Notes under the pieces: model-generated | Database searches by the model: none | What the model was told of the DNA's origin: nothing | Seen by the model: the letters and a program-made list of their open reading frames with translations, nothing else | Shown here: piece after piece, positions 1 to 6,372 of the stretch | Layout of the letters: each line of letters opens with the position of its first letter | How positions within the stretch are numbered: position 1 is the stretch's first letter | Program-made: the position numbers and the translations under genes | From: JAAERC01 sp965602655 | Lineage (GTDB): Bacteria; Zixibacteria; MSB-5A5; GN15; PGXB01 | DNA length: 7,924 nt | NCBI GenBank assembly: GCA_965602655.1 | Contig: CBFCZE010000125.1 | Location: forward strand, 1-7,924 | Direction: 5' to 3'

Positions 1-41
1 TATGGGTCTTTATATTAGATGAACGCCAAAAGAGAAATTAA

Positions 42-560
42 TTGAACACAATAAACGAAAATAAAGAAAGGTTCATCGAATTGTTTGAAACTAATAAAAA
101 CAGGGTTTATGATTATGCTTGCCGGATGCTAAAAAATAGAGATTCTGCTCAGGATATAACTCAGGAAGCATTTATTAGGCTTTATAATAACCTCAACAGC
201 AATTCAAATATTAACAATCCGCAAAACTGGCTTTTTATTATAACCCGAAACCTTTGCCTGAATAAAATAAGAGACAGCAAAAGAGAAGTCAGCCTCGAAA
301 AGGTCGAAAATTCAGATGCCTTAATATATAACTGCAATGATCCAAAGCATTTATTACTCCAAAAAGCGCTGAACAGCCTGGAAACTAAATATCGCGAAGC
401 GCTGATTCTCAAAGAATATTATGGTTTTTCGTATATCGAAATATCGGAAATTATGAAAACATCCGTTTCGGCCATACGAGCTCTTTTATATAAAGCGCGT
501 ATCCAATTAAAGGATAATTTTGAAGGATTAACACCGGGAGGTGAAAATTATGTCCTGTGA
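42..560 (+). CDS. ECF-type RNA polymerase sigma factor (sigma-70 family)
   Basis: This 172-residue alternative sigma factor directs RNA polymerase to a dedicated promoter set. The size and two-domain layout are those of ECF sigma factors. Region 2 spans about residues 10-80 and includes the core-binding and -10 recognition segment around DITQEAFIRLY (38-48). A linker follows, and region 4 spans about 104-160, with a helix-turn-helix around YIEISEIMKTSVSAIRALL (131-149). There is no sigma-1.1 or sigma-3 domain. The start is inferred: TTG at 42 is preceded directly by an in-frame TAA (39-41), so nothing further upstream is possible in this frame. A second TTG at 81 has a better AAAGG upstream (67-71) but would trim the start of region 2. 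The 3' end overlaps the anti-sigma gene by 11 bp, indicating translational coupling. By family precedent the partner anti-sigma factor controls its activity; the target promoters cannot be told from this window. Confidence 0.93.
   Translation: MNTINENKERFIELFETNKNRVYDYACRMLKNRDSAQDITQEAFIRLYNNLNSNSNINNPQNWLFIITRNLCLNKIRDSKREVSLEKVENSDALIYNCNDPKHLLLQKALNSLETKYREALILKEYYGFSYIEISEIMKTSVSAIRALLYKARIQLKDNFEGLTPGGENYVL
536..541 (+). promoter_or_regulatory. Ribosome binding site that sets the anti-sigma start
   Basis: GGGAGG lies 8 bases before ATG 550. It overlaps GTG 541, the longer in-frame alternative start, so the ATG is the better choice. The site sits inside the 3' end of the sigma factor gene, as expected for translational coupling. 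Confidence 0.75.
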
Positions 561-1023
561 TAAATATAGAGAGATGATTTCGGCCCGGCTTGACGGTGAA
601 CTGCAAAAAGATGAAAATATGATTCTGGATAGACATCTGCAATCCTGTCCGGGTTGTAGTCGGTTTGCAGAGGAGTTGGGGGCTATAAATCAACTGAGCA
701 TATCTGTTGAAACAATAAAAATGCCGACCAACATTGAGCAAAATCTTCTTAATAAAACGGTAAGGTCTTCCGGCAGAAGAAAATCTCTATTTAGTTATTT
801 GAGCGGTTATTACCGCATTCCGCGCGGATTTGCCTGGGCCGGTATGCTTCTAATTTTTTTATCGGCCGCTAATTTGGTGATTCGATATACGGAATTTTCT
901 TCAAGGAAACCGCGGGTTCAAATGGAATTTATCAATGCTCAACCGGCCGTCCAAAAAATAATTATATCGGATGATGATATGGTTTCAGCCGGCGGCGTTT
1001 CCAGACAGTTCAAAGATATTTAA
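550..1023 (+). CDS. Membrane-anchored zf-HC2 anti-sigma factor
   Basis: This 157-residue protein is the likely inhibitor of the sigma factor encoded just upstream. Residues 1-40 form a putative zinc-binding anti-sigma domain with Cys3 and the hallmark H-x3-C-x2-C (His29, Cys33, Cys36), which in this family binds the sigma factor on the cytoplasmic side. A single hydrophobic segment at about 93-111 (FAWAGMLLIFLSAANLVI region) would cross the inner membrane, with basic residues (RRK at 76-78, R92) on the inner side. The outside tail is only about 46 residues, too short for a large sensor domain, so release of the sigma factor would need proteolysis or another protein. The ATG at 550 is preferred over GTG 541 because of the Shine-Dalgarno site. 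The gene overlaps the sigma gene by 11 bp and is followed after 11 bp by a secreted-protein gene. The family call is firm; the signal sensed is unknown. Confidence 0.88.
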   Translation: MSCDKYREMISARLDGELQKDENMILDRHLQSCPGCSRFAEELGAINQLSISVETIKMPTNIEQNLLNKTVRSSGRRKSLFSYLSGYYRIPRGFAWAGMLLIFLSAANLVIRYTEFSSRKPRVQMEFINAQPAVQKIIISDDDMVSAGGVSRQFKDI

Positions 1024-1034
1024 GGAGGTTAATA

Positions 1035-2327
1035 ATGAAAAAGGTCATTTTACTATTTGCATTAATTTCATTTTCCCTATCGGCAACATATGCTGCGGAA
1101 AATAAGGTCTTCGATTTTGAGGTTTATGTGCTTGATCAACCTGATGATGATGTCGAAGTGTACGGACGCTTTACGGCGAATGAAGGAAAATTTGGTGGTA
1201 TCGAATTAATATTTTATAAATCAAAATATAGCTATTCTATAAGATCAATCGAGGATATTGAAGATTATGCGATGACACCAAATAATGAAAGCAGAAAAAC
1301 GGAATCAGATAATATCAGGGCTATAATACAGATGTTTGTAAAACCTGCATTGGACTTTGAAGGCAAAATCCGCCTAAAAGGCAAATTAAAACATATGTAT
1401 AATATGCAGAAAAGTGGTGAACCATTATATAAAATTATTGAAGAACCGCTTGATTTTACACTACCCGAAAATGGCCGACGGAATTTCGTTATCGAACCGG
1501 AAGTAGGCAGCGATGAAATTAGATTCGCAATAATTGGCAACTATAGAAAAAAGATAATGTCTGATTTCTCGAGGCCAACCGGTGCCAAATTTAACATTTT
1601 TTATTCATTATTTAATAGTGAGACAAACCGTTATGATATTGAAAATGACGTCTGTAATATTAATTATTTACCCAGCGAAAAGGGAAATAATTTGGTTTGT
1701 ACTCATAGCAGGATGTTTCAGCTTGAGGATAATGATTCATTGCTTTACATAGTAGAATATAACTTGGAAAATGTGACTAAAGATAAAAACGGCCTACTCG
1801 AACTATCAATAAATGTTGAAAGGAACTATATTGTTAACCCGATTCGCTATTATGAAGATCCTGAAGATTCAAGTCCGGATGACAGGCATTATGGAACGGG
1901 AACCAGAACTATTGAAACCACAAAATCTATTGATGGCAAATCTCACAAGATAAAGGCCAGGATTGAAGATGGAAGAATAACCGAATTCACCTGGGATAAC
2001 ATAAGATTAACTGCCGGTGATATCATTCAAAACTGGCGCGATATAGTAACAATATTAAGGCAGATTGAGACCACGGGAAATTATAAATATAAACGACCTC
2101 GGATAAACTCTACTGAGGACTCATCAAAGTCTTCACAAATATACGGACTTTTGAACACTCCATCCAATTTCACGGGCGATAAAGTGAAGAGGACGGCATA
2201 CAGTAAAACCATCAGGTTTTTACCCAATGAGAAAATTGAAATAAATATTCCATTTAGTAAAAAAGACCCAATTCCATTTGAGGCATATGAAATTATTAAA
2301 TTGACACTTCAGGAAAATTATAAGTAG
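1035..2327 (+). CDS. Secreted protein of unknown function in the sigma/anti-sigma unit
   Basis: I do not recognise this 430-residue protein. It starts with a clear Sec signal peptide (MKK, hydrophobic core to about residue 17, probable cleavage after Ala20 or Ala21), so it is exported. The mature part has no further membrane segment, alternates short hydrophobic and charged stretches as beta-rich proteins do, and holds only two cysteines (Cys207, Cys222), which could form a disulfide. An acidic loop (EDPEDSSPDD, 274-283) lies in the second half, and the C-terminal stretch (about 392-428) again looks beta-rich. There is no lipobox, catalytic motif or anchor that I can name. Translation is well supported by AAGGAGG at 1022-1028, six bases before the ATG and overlapping the anti-sigma stop codon, so it is probably co-expressed with the sigma pair. 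It could be a target, a sensor partner or an envelope structural protein. The stop lies 9 bp from that of the convergent flavoprotein gene, with no obvious terminator between them. Confidence 0.85.
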   Translation: MKKVILLFALISFSLSATYAAENKVFDFEVYVLDQPDDDVEVYGRFTANEGKFGGIELIFYKSKYSYSIRSIEDIEDYAMTPNNESRKTESDNIRAIIQMFVKPALDFEGKIRLKGKLKHMYNMQKSGEPLYKIIEEPLDFTLPENGRRNFVIEPEVGSDEIRFAIIGNYRKKIMSDFSRPTGAKFNIFYSLFNSETNRYDIENDVCNINYLPSEKGNNLVCTHSRMFQLEDNDSLLYIVEYNLENVTKDKNGLLELSINVERNYIVNPIRYYEDPEDSSPDDRHYGTGTRTIETTKSIDGKSHKIKARIEDGRITEFTWDNIRLTAGDIIQNWRDIVTILRQIETTGNYKYKRPRINSTEDSSKSSQIYGLLNTPSNFTGDKVKRTAYSKTIRFLPNEKIEINIPFSKKDPIPFEAYEIIKLTLQENYK

Positions 2328-2336
2328 GTTTTATCC

Positions 2337-3638
2337 TTATTCAGATGCTGATAAGCCGGCCAGCCAGCCGGTGGAAAAGGCCGCCTGAAGATTATACCCC
2401 CCGGTATCGGCATCGATATCGATTACTTCTCCGGCAAAATATAATCCCTTGATAATTTTGGACTCCATCGTTCGCGGATTTATCTCTCTTGTACTCACCC
2501 CGCCGGCCGTGATAATCGCTTCATCATAAGAACGATAACCATTAATCTCAAGCCGAAAAGCTTTGAGCCAGCGGCCAAGCCGTTTACGCTCATCCGAAGA
2601 TATCTGATTACCCATCTTGTCAGGATTTATGTTTGTCAACTGATAACAGACTGGAATAAGTTTCCGGGGTAAAAGTTCCTTAAGCAGAGTTTTGAATTTT
2701 TGTTTACCGTTTTTTTCAAAATCGCGAAGCAAGCGCTTGTTAAGTTTTTGCCCATCAAGAGCCGGTTTGAGATCGATTGATATTTCAATTTTCTTCTTTG
2801 ACTGAACAGCTTTGACAATTTGACGACTCAGCGAAAGTATGATAGGCCCGGAAAGACCAAAATGTGTAAACAGCATCTCGCCAAATCTTTCATCCTGTTT
2901 TTTATTCTCAATAAATAAGCGAGCTTTGACATTGCGCAGACTTAATCCCTGCAGTTGCGAGGCGACATCACCAGCCGTTTCTATCGGTACCAGCGACGGT
3001 CGGGTCGGGATTATTGTATGGCCGACATCTTTGGCCAATCTGTAACCATCTCCGGTCGATCCTGTGGCCGGATACGACAACCCGCCGGTCGCAACTATGA
3101 CCGCATCGGCCCGGTACAGCTTGGAATTTTCCCGGCTTTTCCTCGATCGATTCGAATACGGCGGTTTTACAATTGTTTTTGCCTCACGAGGCACCTGAAC
3201 ACCGGTTATGCAACCATCTTTGGTAAGAAGTGATTCAACACTGGCGCGGGTGCGAATTGTCACGCCGCAATTGCGTACCCATCGATCAAGAGCATCAACA
3301 ACTTTTTTGGCATCGTTATTAACCGGAAATACCCGTCCGCCACGCTCGGAATCGGTTTCGATACCAATCCCATTAAAAAAATCTATCAGATCATTGGCAA
3401 AAAACCGGGCGAATGCCTGTCTTAGAAATCTTTTTCCCGAAGCAAAATGATTTAAAAATTCCTGAATTTCAATAACATTGGTAAGATTACAGCGCCCCTT
3501 CCCGGTGATGCGCAATTTGCGTCCGGGTCGGAGTTTCTTTTCAAAAATAATTGTCTCGGCGCCGTTTTGTGCCGCTATCCCGGCCGCTATCAGGCCGGAA
3601 GCACCCCCGCCTATTACAATTACCCGTTTTTTTGCCAT
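2337..3638 (-). CDS. NAD(P)/FAD-dependent oxidoreductase, BaiN/YhiN (HI0933) family
   Basis: This 433-residue cytoplasmic flavoprotein belongs to the family of HI0933, E. coli YhiN and clostridial BaiN. Visible features include an N-terminal dinucleotide-binding loop GGGASG (10-15), the family signature GKGRCNLTN (47-55), GGRVFP (100-105), ATGGLSYPATGSTGDGY (183-199), FTHFGLSGP (257-265), AGGVSTREI (378-386), and the C-terminal FAD-binding stretch LYFAGEVIDIDADTGGYN (399-416). All expected blocks are present, so the gene looks intact. The family is usually about 400 residues; here a basic stretch at about 152-176 (rich in R, K and S) appears inserted just before the ATGG motif. The start ATG has AGAAGGGA just upstream. 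BaiN reduces bile-acid intermediates in gut clostridia, but that substrate should not be carried over; most members of this family have no known substrate. It lies 48 bp downstream of the GTPase gene and may be cotranscribed with it. Confidence 0.92.
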   Translation of the reverse strand: MAKKRVIVIGGGASGLIAAGIAAQNGAETIIFEKKLRPGRKLRITGKGRCNLTNVIEIQEFLNHFASGKRFLRQAFARFFANDLIDFFNGIGIETDSERGGRVFPVNNDAKKVVDALDRWVRNCGVTIRTRASVESLLTKDGCITGVQVPREAKTIVKPPYSNRSRKSRENSKLYRADAVIVATGGLSYPATGSTGDGYRLAKDVGHTIIPTRPSLVPIETAGDVASQLQGLSLRNVKARLFIENKKQDERFGEMLFTHFGLSGPIILSLSRQIVKAVQSKKKIEISIDLKPALDGQKLNKRLLRDFEKNGKQKFKTLLKELLPRKLIPVCYQLTNINPDKMGNQISSDERKRLGRWLKAFRLEINGYRSYDEAIITAGGVSTREINPRTMESKIIKGLYFAGEVIDIDADTGGYNLQAAFSTGWLAGLSASE

Positions 3639-3686
3639 ATTCCCTTCTGTAATAATATAAGTATGCCAAAAAACCTATTCATTCTA

Positions 3687-4682
3687 TTAAATATGAAACT
3701 CGATTATATCACCGTCAACAAGGACGTAGTTGTTTTTAACTTTTTGCCCTTCAAATCGCCCCTCACCCCACAATTTGGCATACTGAAGTTTGCGTGCAAA
3801 ATCTTTGTGAAGGATATAAGCGGCATCCTCCACAGTTCCGCCGATCGGTAAAATAACCGGATCGGTGAAATCAGGGTTTTGTCCGACCCGTTTGGTATAG
3901 ACTTTCATAATGCCGAGAGTCTTATATATCGCCGCTTTCAGATTTTCCATCGATTCATCTTCAAGAATCGAGGTTGGCACTATCATAAATTCTTTATATT
4001 GTTCTTTTAATTTTGTAAGTCCTTCTTCGCCGTTTTCGTCGAGATATTTATGCGCCGCAAATATCGCCTTCTTGTAACAAAATCTCGGATCCTCAATTTT
4101 GTCCGGAATTTTGTGGCACAGCACAATCCTTTTTTCATCGAGGCGCGAGAAAAGCGATCTGAGTCGTCCTTCAAAACCGATGGTGGAAACATCAACAACA
4201 ATCACCGATATATCAGCTTGCCGAATAAGATTCGGCATATAATTTTCAAAGCGGTCATCGGATATCGGCGGCGTATCAATCAATTGAAACGGCACCGTGT
4301 CATACATTGTCATCCCGGCCTGCGGATACCGGGTCGTGTATGGATAATCGCCGATCGGCGGATTACAATTGGTTAATGTATCAAGAATACTCGATTTACC
4401 CGAATTGGGAGGACCTATCAGAACAATCTGTCCGGCACCCTCTTTGTCAAAATGAGAGTATGGGTCAACCCTGCGAGCCCCATGCTTTTTACCGCCCCCT
4501 TCTGTCTGTTTCTTGAGAAGAGCAATTTTGGCCTTCATTTCGGCCTGGAGTTTATCGGTCCCCTTATGTTTCGGCATCATTGCCAGAAGTTCTTTGGCTA
4601 GCCGAAGCTTTTCATAAGGATCACGCTCCTTTTTAAATTCTCGCTCAAGAACGTAATATTGCGGTGGCAAATTGGCCGGCAT
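3687..4682 (-). CDS. DRG/Obg-related GTPase with C-terminal TGS domain
   Basis: This 331-residue protein resembles bacterial relatives of the DRG GTPases. It begins MPANLPPQY and has a charged helical N-terminal region ending in the PKHKGTDKLQ motif (37-46) typical of DRG proteins. The P-loop GPPNSGKSS (90-98) is intact, a Thr pair at 116-117 is the likely switch I residue, and G3 is DTPP (136-139) in place of DxxG, which I recall as usual for bacterial members. A TGS domain occupies about 257-331, with VYTKRVGQNPD, the ILPIGGTVEDA stretch, YAKLWGEGRF and a final DGDIIEFHI. The guanine-recognition motif is abnormal: the position aligning with NKxD reads HKYLD (211-215). The start is ATG 4682, because GGAGGAG (4689-4695) lies six bases upstream; the longer TTG start at 4697 would overlap that site. 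DRG proteins associate with ribosomes or translation factors; a role in translation here is inference. Confidence 0.9.
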   Translation of the reverse strand: MPANLPPQYYVLEREFKKERDPYEKLRLAKELLAMMPKHKGTDKLQAEMKAKIALLKKQTEGGGKKHGARRVDPYSHFDKEGAGQIVLIGPPNSGKSSILDTLTNCNPPIGDYPYTTRYPQAGMTMYDTVPFQLIDTPPISDDRFENYMPNLIRQADISVIVVDVSTIGFEGRLRSLFSRLDEKRIVLCHKIPDKIEDPRFCYKKAIFAAHKYLDENGEEGLTKLKEQYKEFMIVPTSILEDESMENLKAAIYKTLGIMKVYTKRVGQNPDFTDPVILPIGGTVEDAAYILHKDFARKLQYAKLWGEGRFEGQKVKNNYVLVDGDIIEFHI

Positions 4683-4688
4683 AAGTTT

Positions 4689-4695
4689 CTCCTCC
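4689..4695 (-). promoter_or_regulatory. Ribosome binding site of the DRG-type GTPase gene
   Basis: On the minus strand this reads GGAGGAG and ends six bases before ATG 4682. It settles the start, because the upstream in-frame TTG at 4697-4695 overlaps the site itself. The resulting N-terminus, MPANL, also matches the usual start of DRG-family proteins. Confidence 0.8.
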
Positions 4696-4768
4696 AATCA
4701 ATTTTAGTTAAAACTGCTTGAATTTTCAAGAGAAAAACAAAAAGCCAATTTTCAGTGAGAAATATTAC

Positions 4769-4796
4769 TTGACCAATTTGAAAATATATCTATATT
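4769..4796 (+). promoter_or_regulatory. Candidate sigma-70-like promoter for the dockerin gene
   Basis: TTGACC (4769-4774) and TATATT (4791-4796) are separated by 16 bases and resemble the -35 and -10 consensus. Transcription would begin near 4803 and give a leader of about 115 bases before ATG 4918. The region is very AT-rich, so chance matches are common, and the promoter preferences of this lineage may differ. I could not assign a matching promoter for the divergent GTPase gene. Confidence 0.4.
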
Positions 4797-4804
4797 TAAT
4801 TATA

Positions 4805-4861
4805 GACTGATTTTTTTAATTAATTTCACTTTTAATTGAACAAGTCAGGCAAAAATCAGTC
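4805..4861 (+). repeat. Perfect 11-bp inverted repeat in the dockerin gene leader
   Basis: GACTGATTTTT (4805-4815) and AAAAATCAGTC (4851-4861) are exact reverse complements separated by 35 bases. The left arm starts about two bases after the transcription start predicted from the candidate promoter, so the RNA could open with a long-looped stem. As DNA it could instead be a spaced operator. It is not a terminator for either neighbour: it is not followed by a U-run on the plus strand, and it lies upstream of the minus-strand gene. The intergenic region 4683-4917 otherwise holds a short palindrome CTTGAATTTTCAAG (4717-4730) and AT-rich sequence. Confidence 0.6.
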
Positions 4862-4917
4862 ATATATATAGATTTTGTGTTTTGTACACATAGGTTCTTA
4901 TCAATCAGGGAGGAATT

Positions 4918-6213
4918 ATGATTGGTAAAAGAAATATTTTTTCAACCAGACTGCCGTTATTACTCTTTGTGCTTTCAATATTTGTTGCGCCTTTGACCCA
5001 CGCTGACTATTGCGGGGATATCAATAAAGATGGCGGGATAAATATCCTCGATGTTGTCGATTTGATAAATTATAAGTACAAGGGTGGTCCGGCACCAGCG
5101 CCAATGGCAATTGGCGACGTTAACCGCTCGGGTCAAATTGACATTCTGGATATTATTTATATCATCAATTTCAAATACAAAGGCGGTCCGGCTCCCGATT
5201 GTGGTATTGTCGGCTGTGCCGCGCTTCAGGGTGAATGCAGAAGTGGCGGGACGGGCGCGGGAAGCACTTTATATTCTACATCCAATGAATGTCTGCGTGA
5301 ATCTGATGGTGATAATAGCATGTATGTCGAAATGATAGAAGGCGATTTATTCGTTTATCATGAGAATGCGTATTACAATTGCTGTCTGGAATATCGGGTC
5401 GAATTCGTTATTGACGGCTCCAATATAACTGCCTATGAATATGACGATGGTGAACCTTGCGATTGTATCTGCTATTTTGATTTGGAGTCTGTTCTGGAGG
5501 ATCTGGAACCGTTCCAATATATAACCTATACTGTTACCTTAATAGGAATAGACGGCCAGCCGGTGGGAACAGATACGGTCTCACCGGAAGATTTTGATTA
5601 TATGTCTTTAAGTTTGGTCGGGAATGACCTGTATGTAAACCATTTTGATGCCTATTATAACTGCTGTTTGGATTATCATGTGGTTTATTCAATCATGGGA
5701 AACGGAATAAATATTTTCGAATTTGATATGGGCTCACCCTGCTATTGTATCTGCTTTTTTGATCTCGAGACTATTATCGAAGATATTCCAACAGGCCAGT
5801 ACTTTGTCACTCTTTTTGATATTGATGGTGATACGGTTGGCTTCGAATCAATTGAGGTCGGCGGCACCTCAAGCGAACTAACCGATTATTCAAGCAACGG
5901 ATGTTTGGACTTACCACGTGGGGATATAAGCTATACTTATGAAAACGGAATTTTGATAATGAACCATTACGACGCCTATTTTAACTGCGGTGCGGAGGAA
6001 AAAATCGTTATTGAATTTGAACAGGTGGGCAATATCCTGAAATTCTATGAAATTAATACATCCGATACATATGCATATTGTATGTGTTATTTTGAATTGT
6101 CTGCTACTATAAGCAATTTACCATCCGGAGAATATGTTGCTGAAATTTATGCAATAGATTACCCGGATGAGTCACCGCGTTTGGTTGATCAAAGAGAATT
6201 AATACTTGAGTAG
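4918..6213 (+). CDS. Secreted dockerin protein with three cysteine-rich tandem repeats
   Basis: This 431-residue exported protein has a signal peptide (basic start, hydrophobic core 11-25, probable cleavage after HA at 28-29). A type I dockerin-like pair follows directly (33-93), each half with a calcium-loop pattern and a YKGGPAP tail. A Cys/Gly linker comes next (94-120, Cys95, Cys100, Cys107). Three related domains of about 85-95 residues fill the rest (135-220, 229-314, 336-430), built around AYYNCC, a beta-rich stretch, PCxCICxFDLE and a closing GxYxVxL strand. I know of no catalytic motif here; the repeats look like small disulfide- or metal-stabilised beta domains, perhaps for binding or display. 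The dockerin is N-terminal rather than in the more usual C-terminal position. GGGAGGA (4908-4914) precedes the ATG. The gene has its own candidate promoter and terminator, so it is probably monocistronic. Secretion and the dockerin are well supported; the role is unknown. Confidence 0.9.
   Translation: MIGKRNIFSTRLPLLLFVLSIFVAPLTHADYCGDINKDGGINILDVVDLINYKYKGGPAPAPMAIGDVNRSGQIDILDIIYIINFKYKGGPAPDCGIVGCAALQGECRSGGTGAGSTLYSTSNECLRESDGDNSMYVEMIEGDLFVYHENAYYNCCLEYRVEFVIDGSNITAYEYDDGEPCDCICYFDLESVLEDLEPFQYITYTVTLIGIDGQPVGTDTVSPEDFDYMSLSLVGNDLYVNHFDAYYNCCLDYHVVYSIMGNGINIFEFDMGSPCYCICFFDLETIIEDIPTGQYFVTLFDIDGDTVGFESIEVGGTSSELTDYSSNGCLDLPRGDISYTYENGILIMNHYDAYFNCGAEEKIVIEFEQVGNILKFYEINTSDTYAYCMCYFELSATISNLPSGEYVAEIYAIDYPDESPRLVDQRELILE
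5014..5196 (+). repeat. Dockerin type I duplicated calcium-binding segments
   Basis: Two 28-residue segments encode GDINKDGGINILD (33-45) and GDVNRSGQIDILD (66-78), each followed by a helix and the tail YKGGPAP. The D-x-N-x-D/S-G-x-I-x-x-x-D spacing fits the dockerin calcium loop. In the second loop Ser71 replaces the usual Asp at the fifth position, which still permits calcium binding in many EF-hand-like loops. In cellulosome bacteria dockerins bind cohesins; in FCB-type genomes such pairs are common on secreted proteins with no known cohesin partner. Confidence 0.9.
5320..6207 (+). repeat. Three tandem copies of a cysteine-rich domain
   Basis: The copies cover residues 135-220, 229-314 and 336-430 of the dockerin protein. 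Copies 1 and 2 share five cysteines: Cys155, 156, 181, 183, 185 and Cys249, 250, 275, 277, 279. Copy 3 keeps three (Cys357, 388, 390), with Gly358 and Ala386 in place of the second and third. Each copy also has an H-x-x-AY[YF]NC start (His148, His242, His350) and a GxY close. Copies 1 and 3 are preceded by a similar lead-in, SNECL (122-126) and SNGCL (326-330), that adds one cysteine; copy 2 lacks it. The repeat is seen directly; whether the cysteines bind metal or form disulfides is open. Confidence 0.85.
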
Positions 6214-6230
6214 TTGAATTCATGTTTTTT

Positions 6231-6266
6231 AACCCGGCTTCATATTAGCGAGGCCGGGTTTTTTTT
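6231..6266 (+). terminator. Intrinsic terminator of the dockerin gene
   Basis: An 11-bp stem pairs AACCCGGCTTC (6231-6241) with GAGGCCGGGTT (6250-6260), including one G-U pair, around an 8-base loop. It runs into a T-tract (6259-6266). It begins 17 bases after the TAG at 6211-6213. The opposite strand has no T-run after the stem, so it acts on the plus strand only. It separates the dockerin gene from the lipoprotein pair downstream. The remaining 106 bases (6267-6372) are AT-rich and must hold the promoter for that pair, but I see no convincing -35/-10 match. Confidence 0.93.
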
Positions 6267-6372
6267 ATCCAATCAACTGTTTAATATTGCATAATTTTTC
6301 CGATTGTACATTAAATAAGCCAAATTTAAAAAATTAAGTGGATTATTTAATTTACATGAAAGGAAAGATAAT

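Noticed and set aside
2319..2340. ATAAG/CTTAT inverted repeat between the convergent genes
   Set aside because: Five AT-rich base pairs around an 11-12 base spacer are expected by chance and have no T-tract of use.
2356..2371. GC-rich hairpin CCGGC-6-GCCGG as a terminator for the flavoprotein gene
   Set aside because: It lies within the coding end, has a 5-bp stem and is not followed by a T-run on the minus strand.
2839..3660. Several plus-strand open frames of 60-92 codons opposite the flavoprotein gene
   Set aside because: They are antisense shadows of a well-conserved gene, with arginine/serine-rich translations that match no family and no ribosome sites.
4701..4729. Minus-strand TTGAAA, 17 bases, TAAAAT as a promoter for the GTPase gene
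   Set aside because: The match is good, but transcription would start near 4693, inside the ribosome binding site at 4689-4695, so the message would lose the site that otherwise fits the gene well.
4876..4890. TGTGT-TTTGT-ACACA stem in the dockerin leader
   Set aside because: A 5-bp stem of low-complexity sequence is too weak to call as a regulatory element.
6287..6316. TTGCAT and TTAAAT as a promoter for the LpoB-like gene
   Set aside because: Only partial matches in an AT-rich stretch; several equally poor pairs exist nearby.
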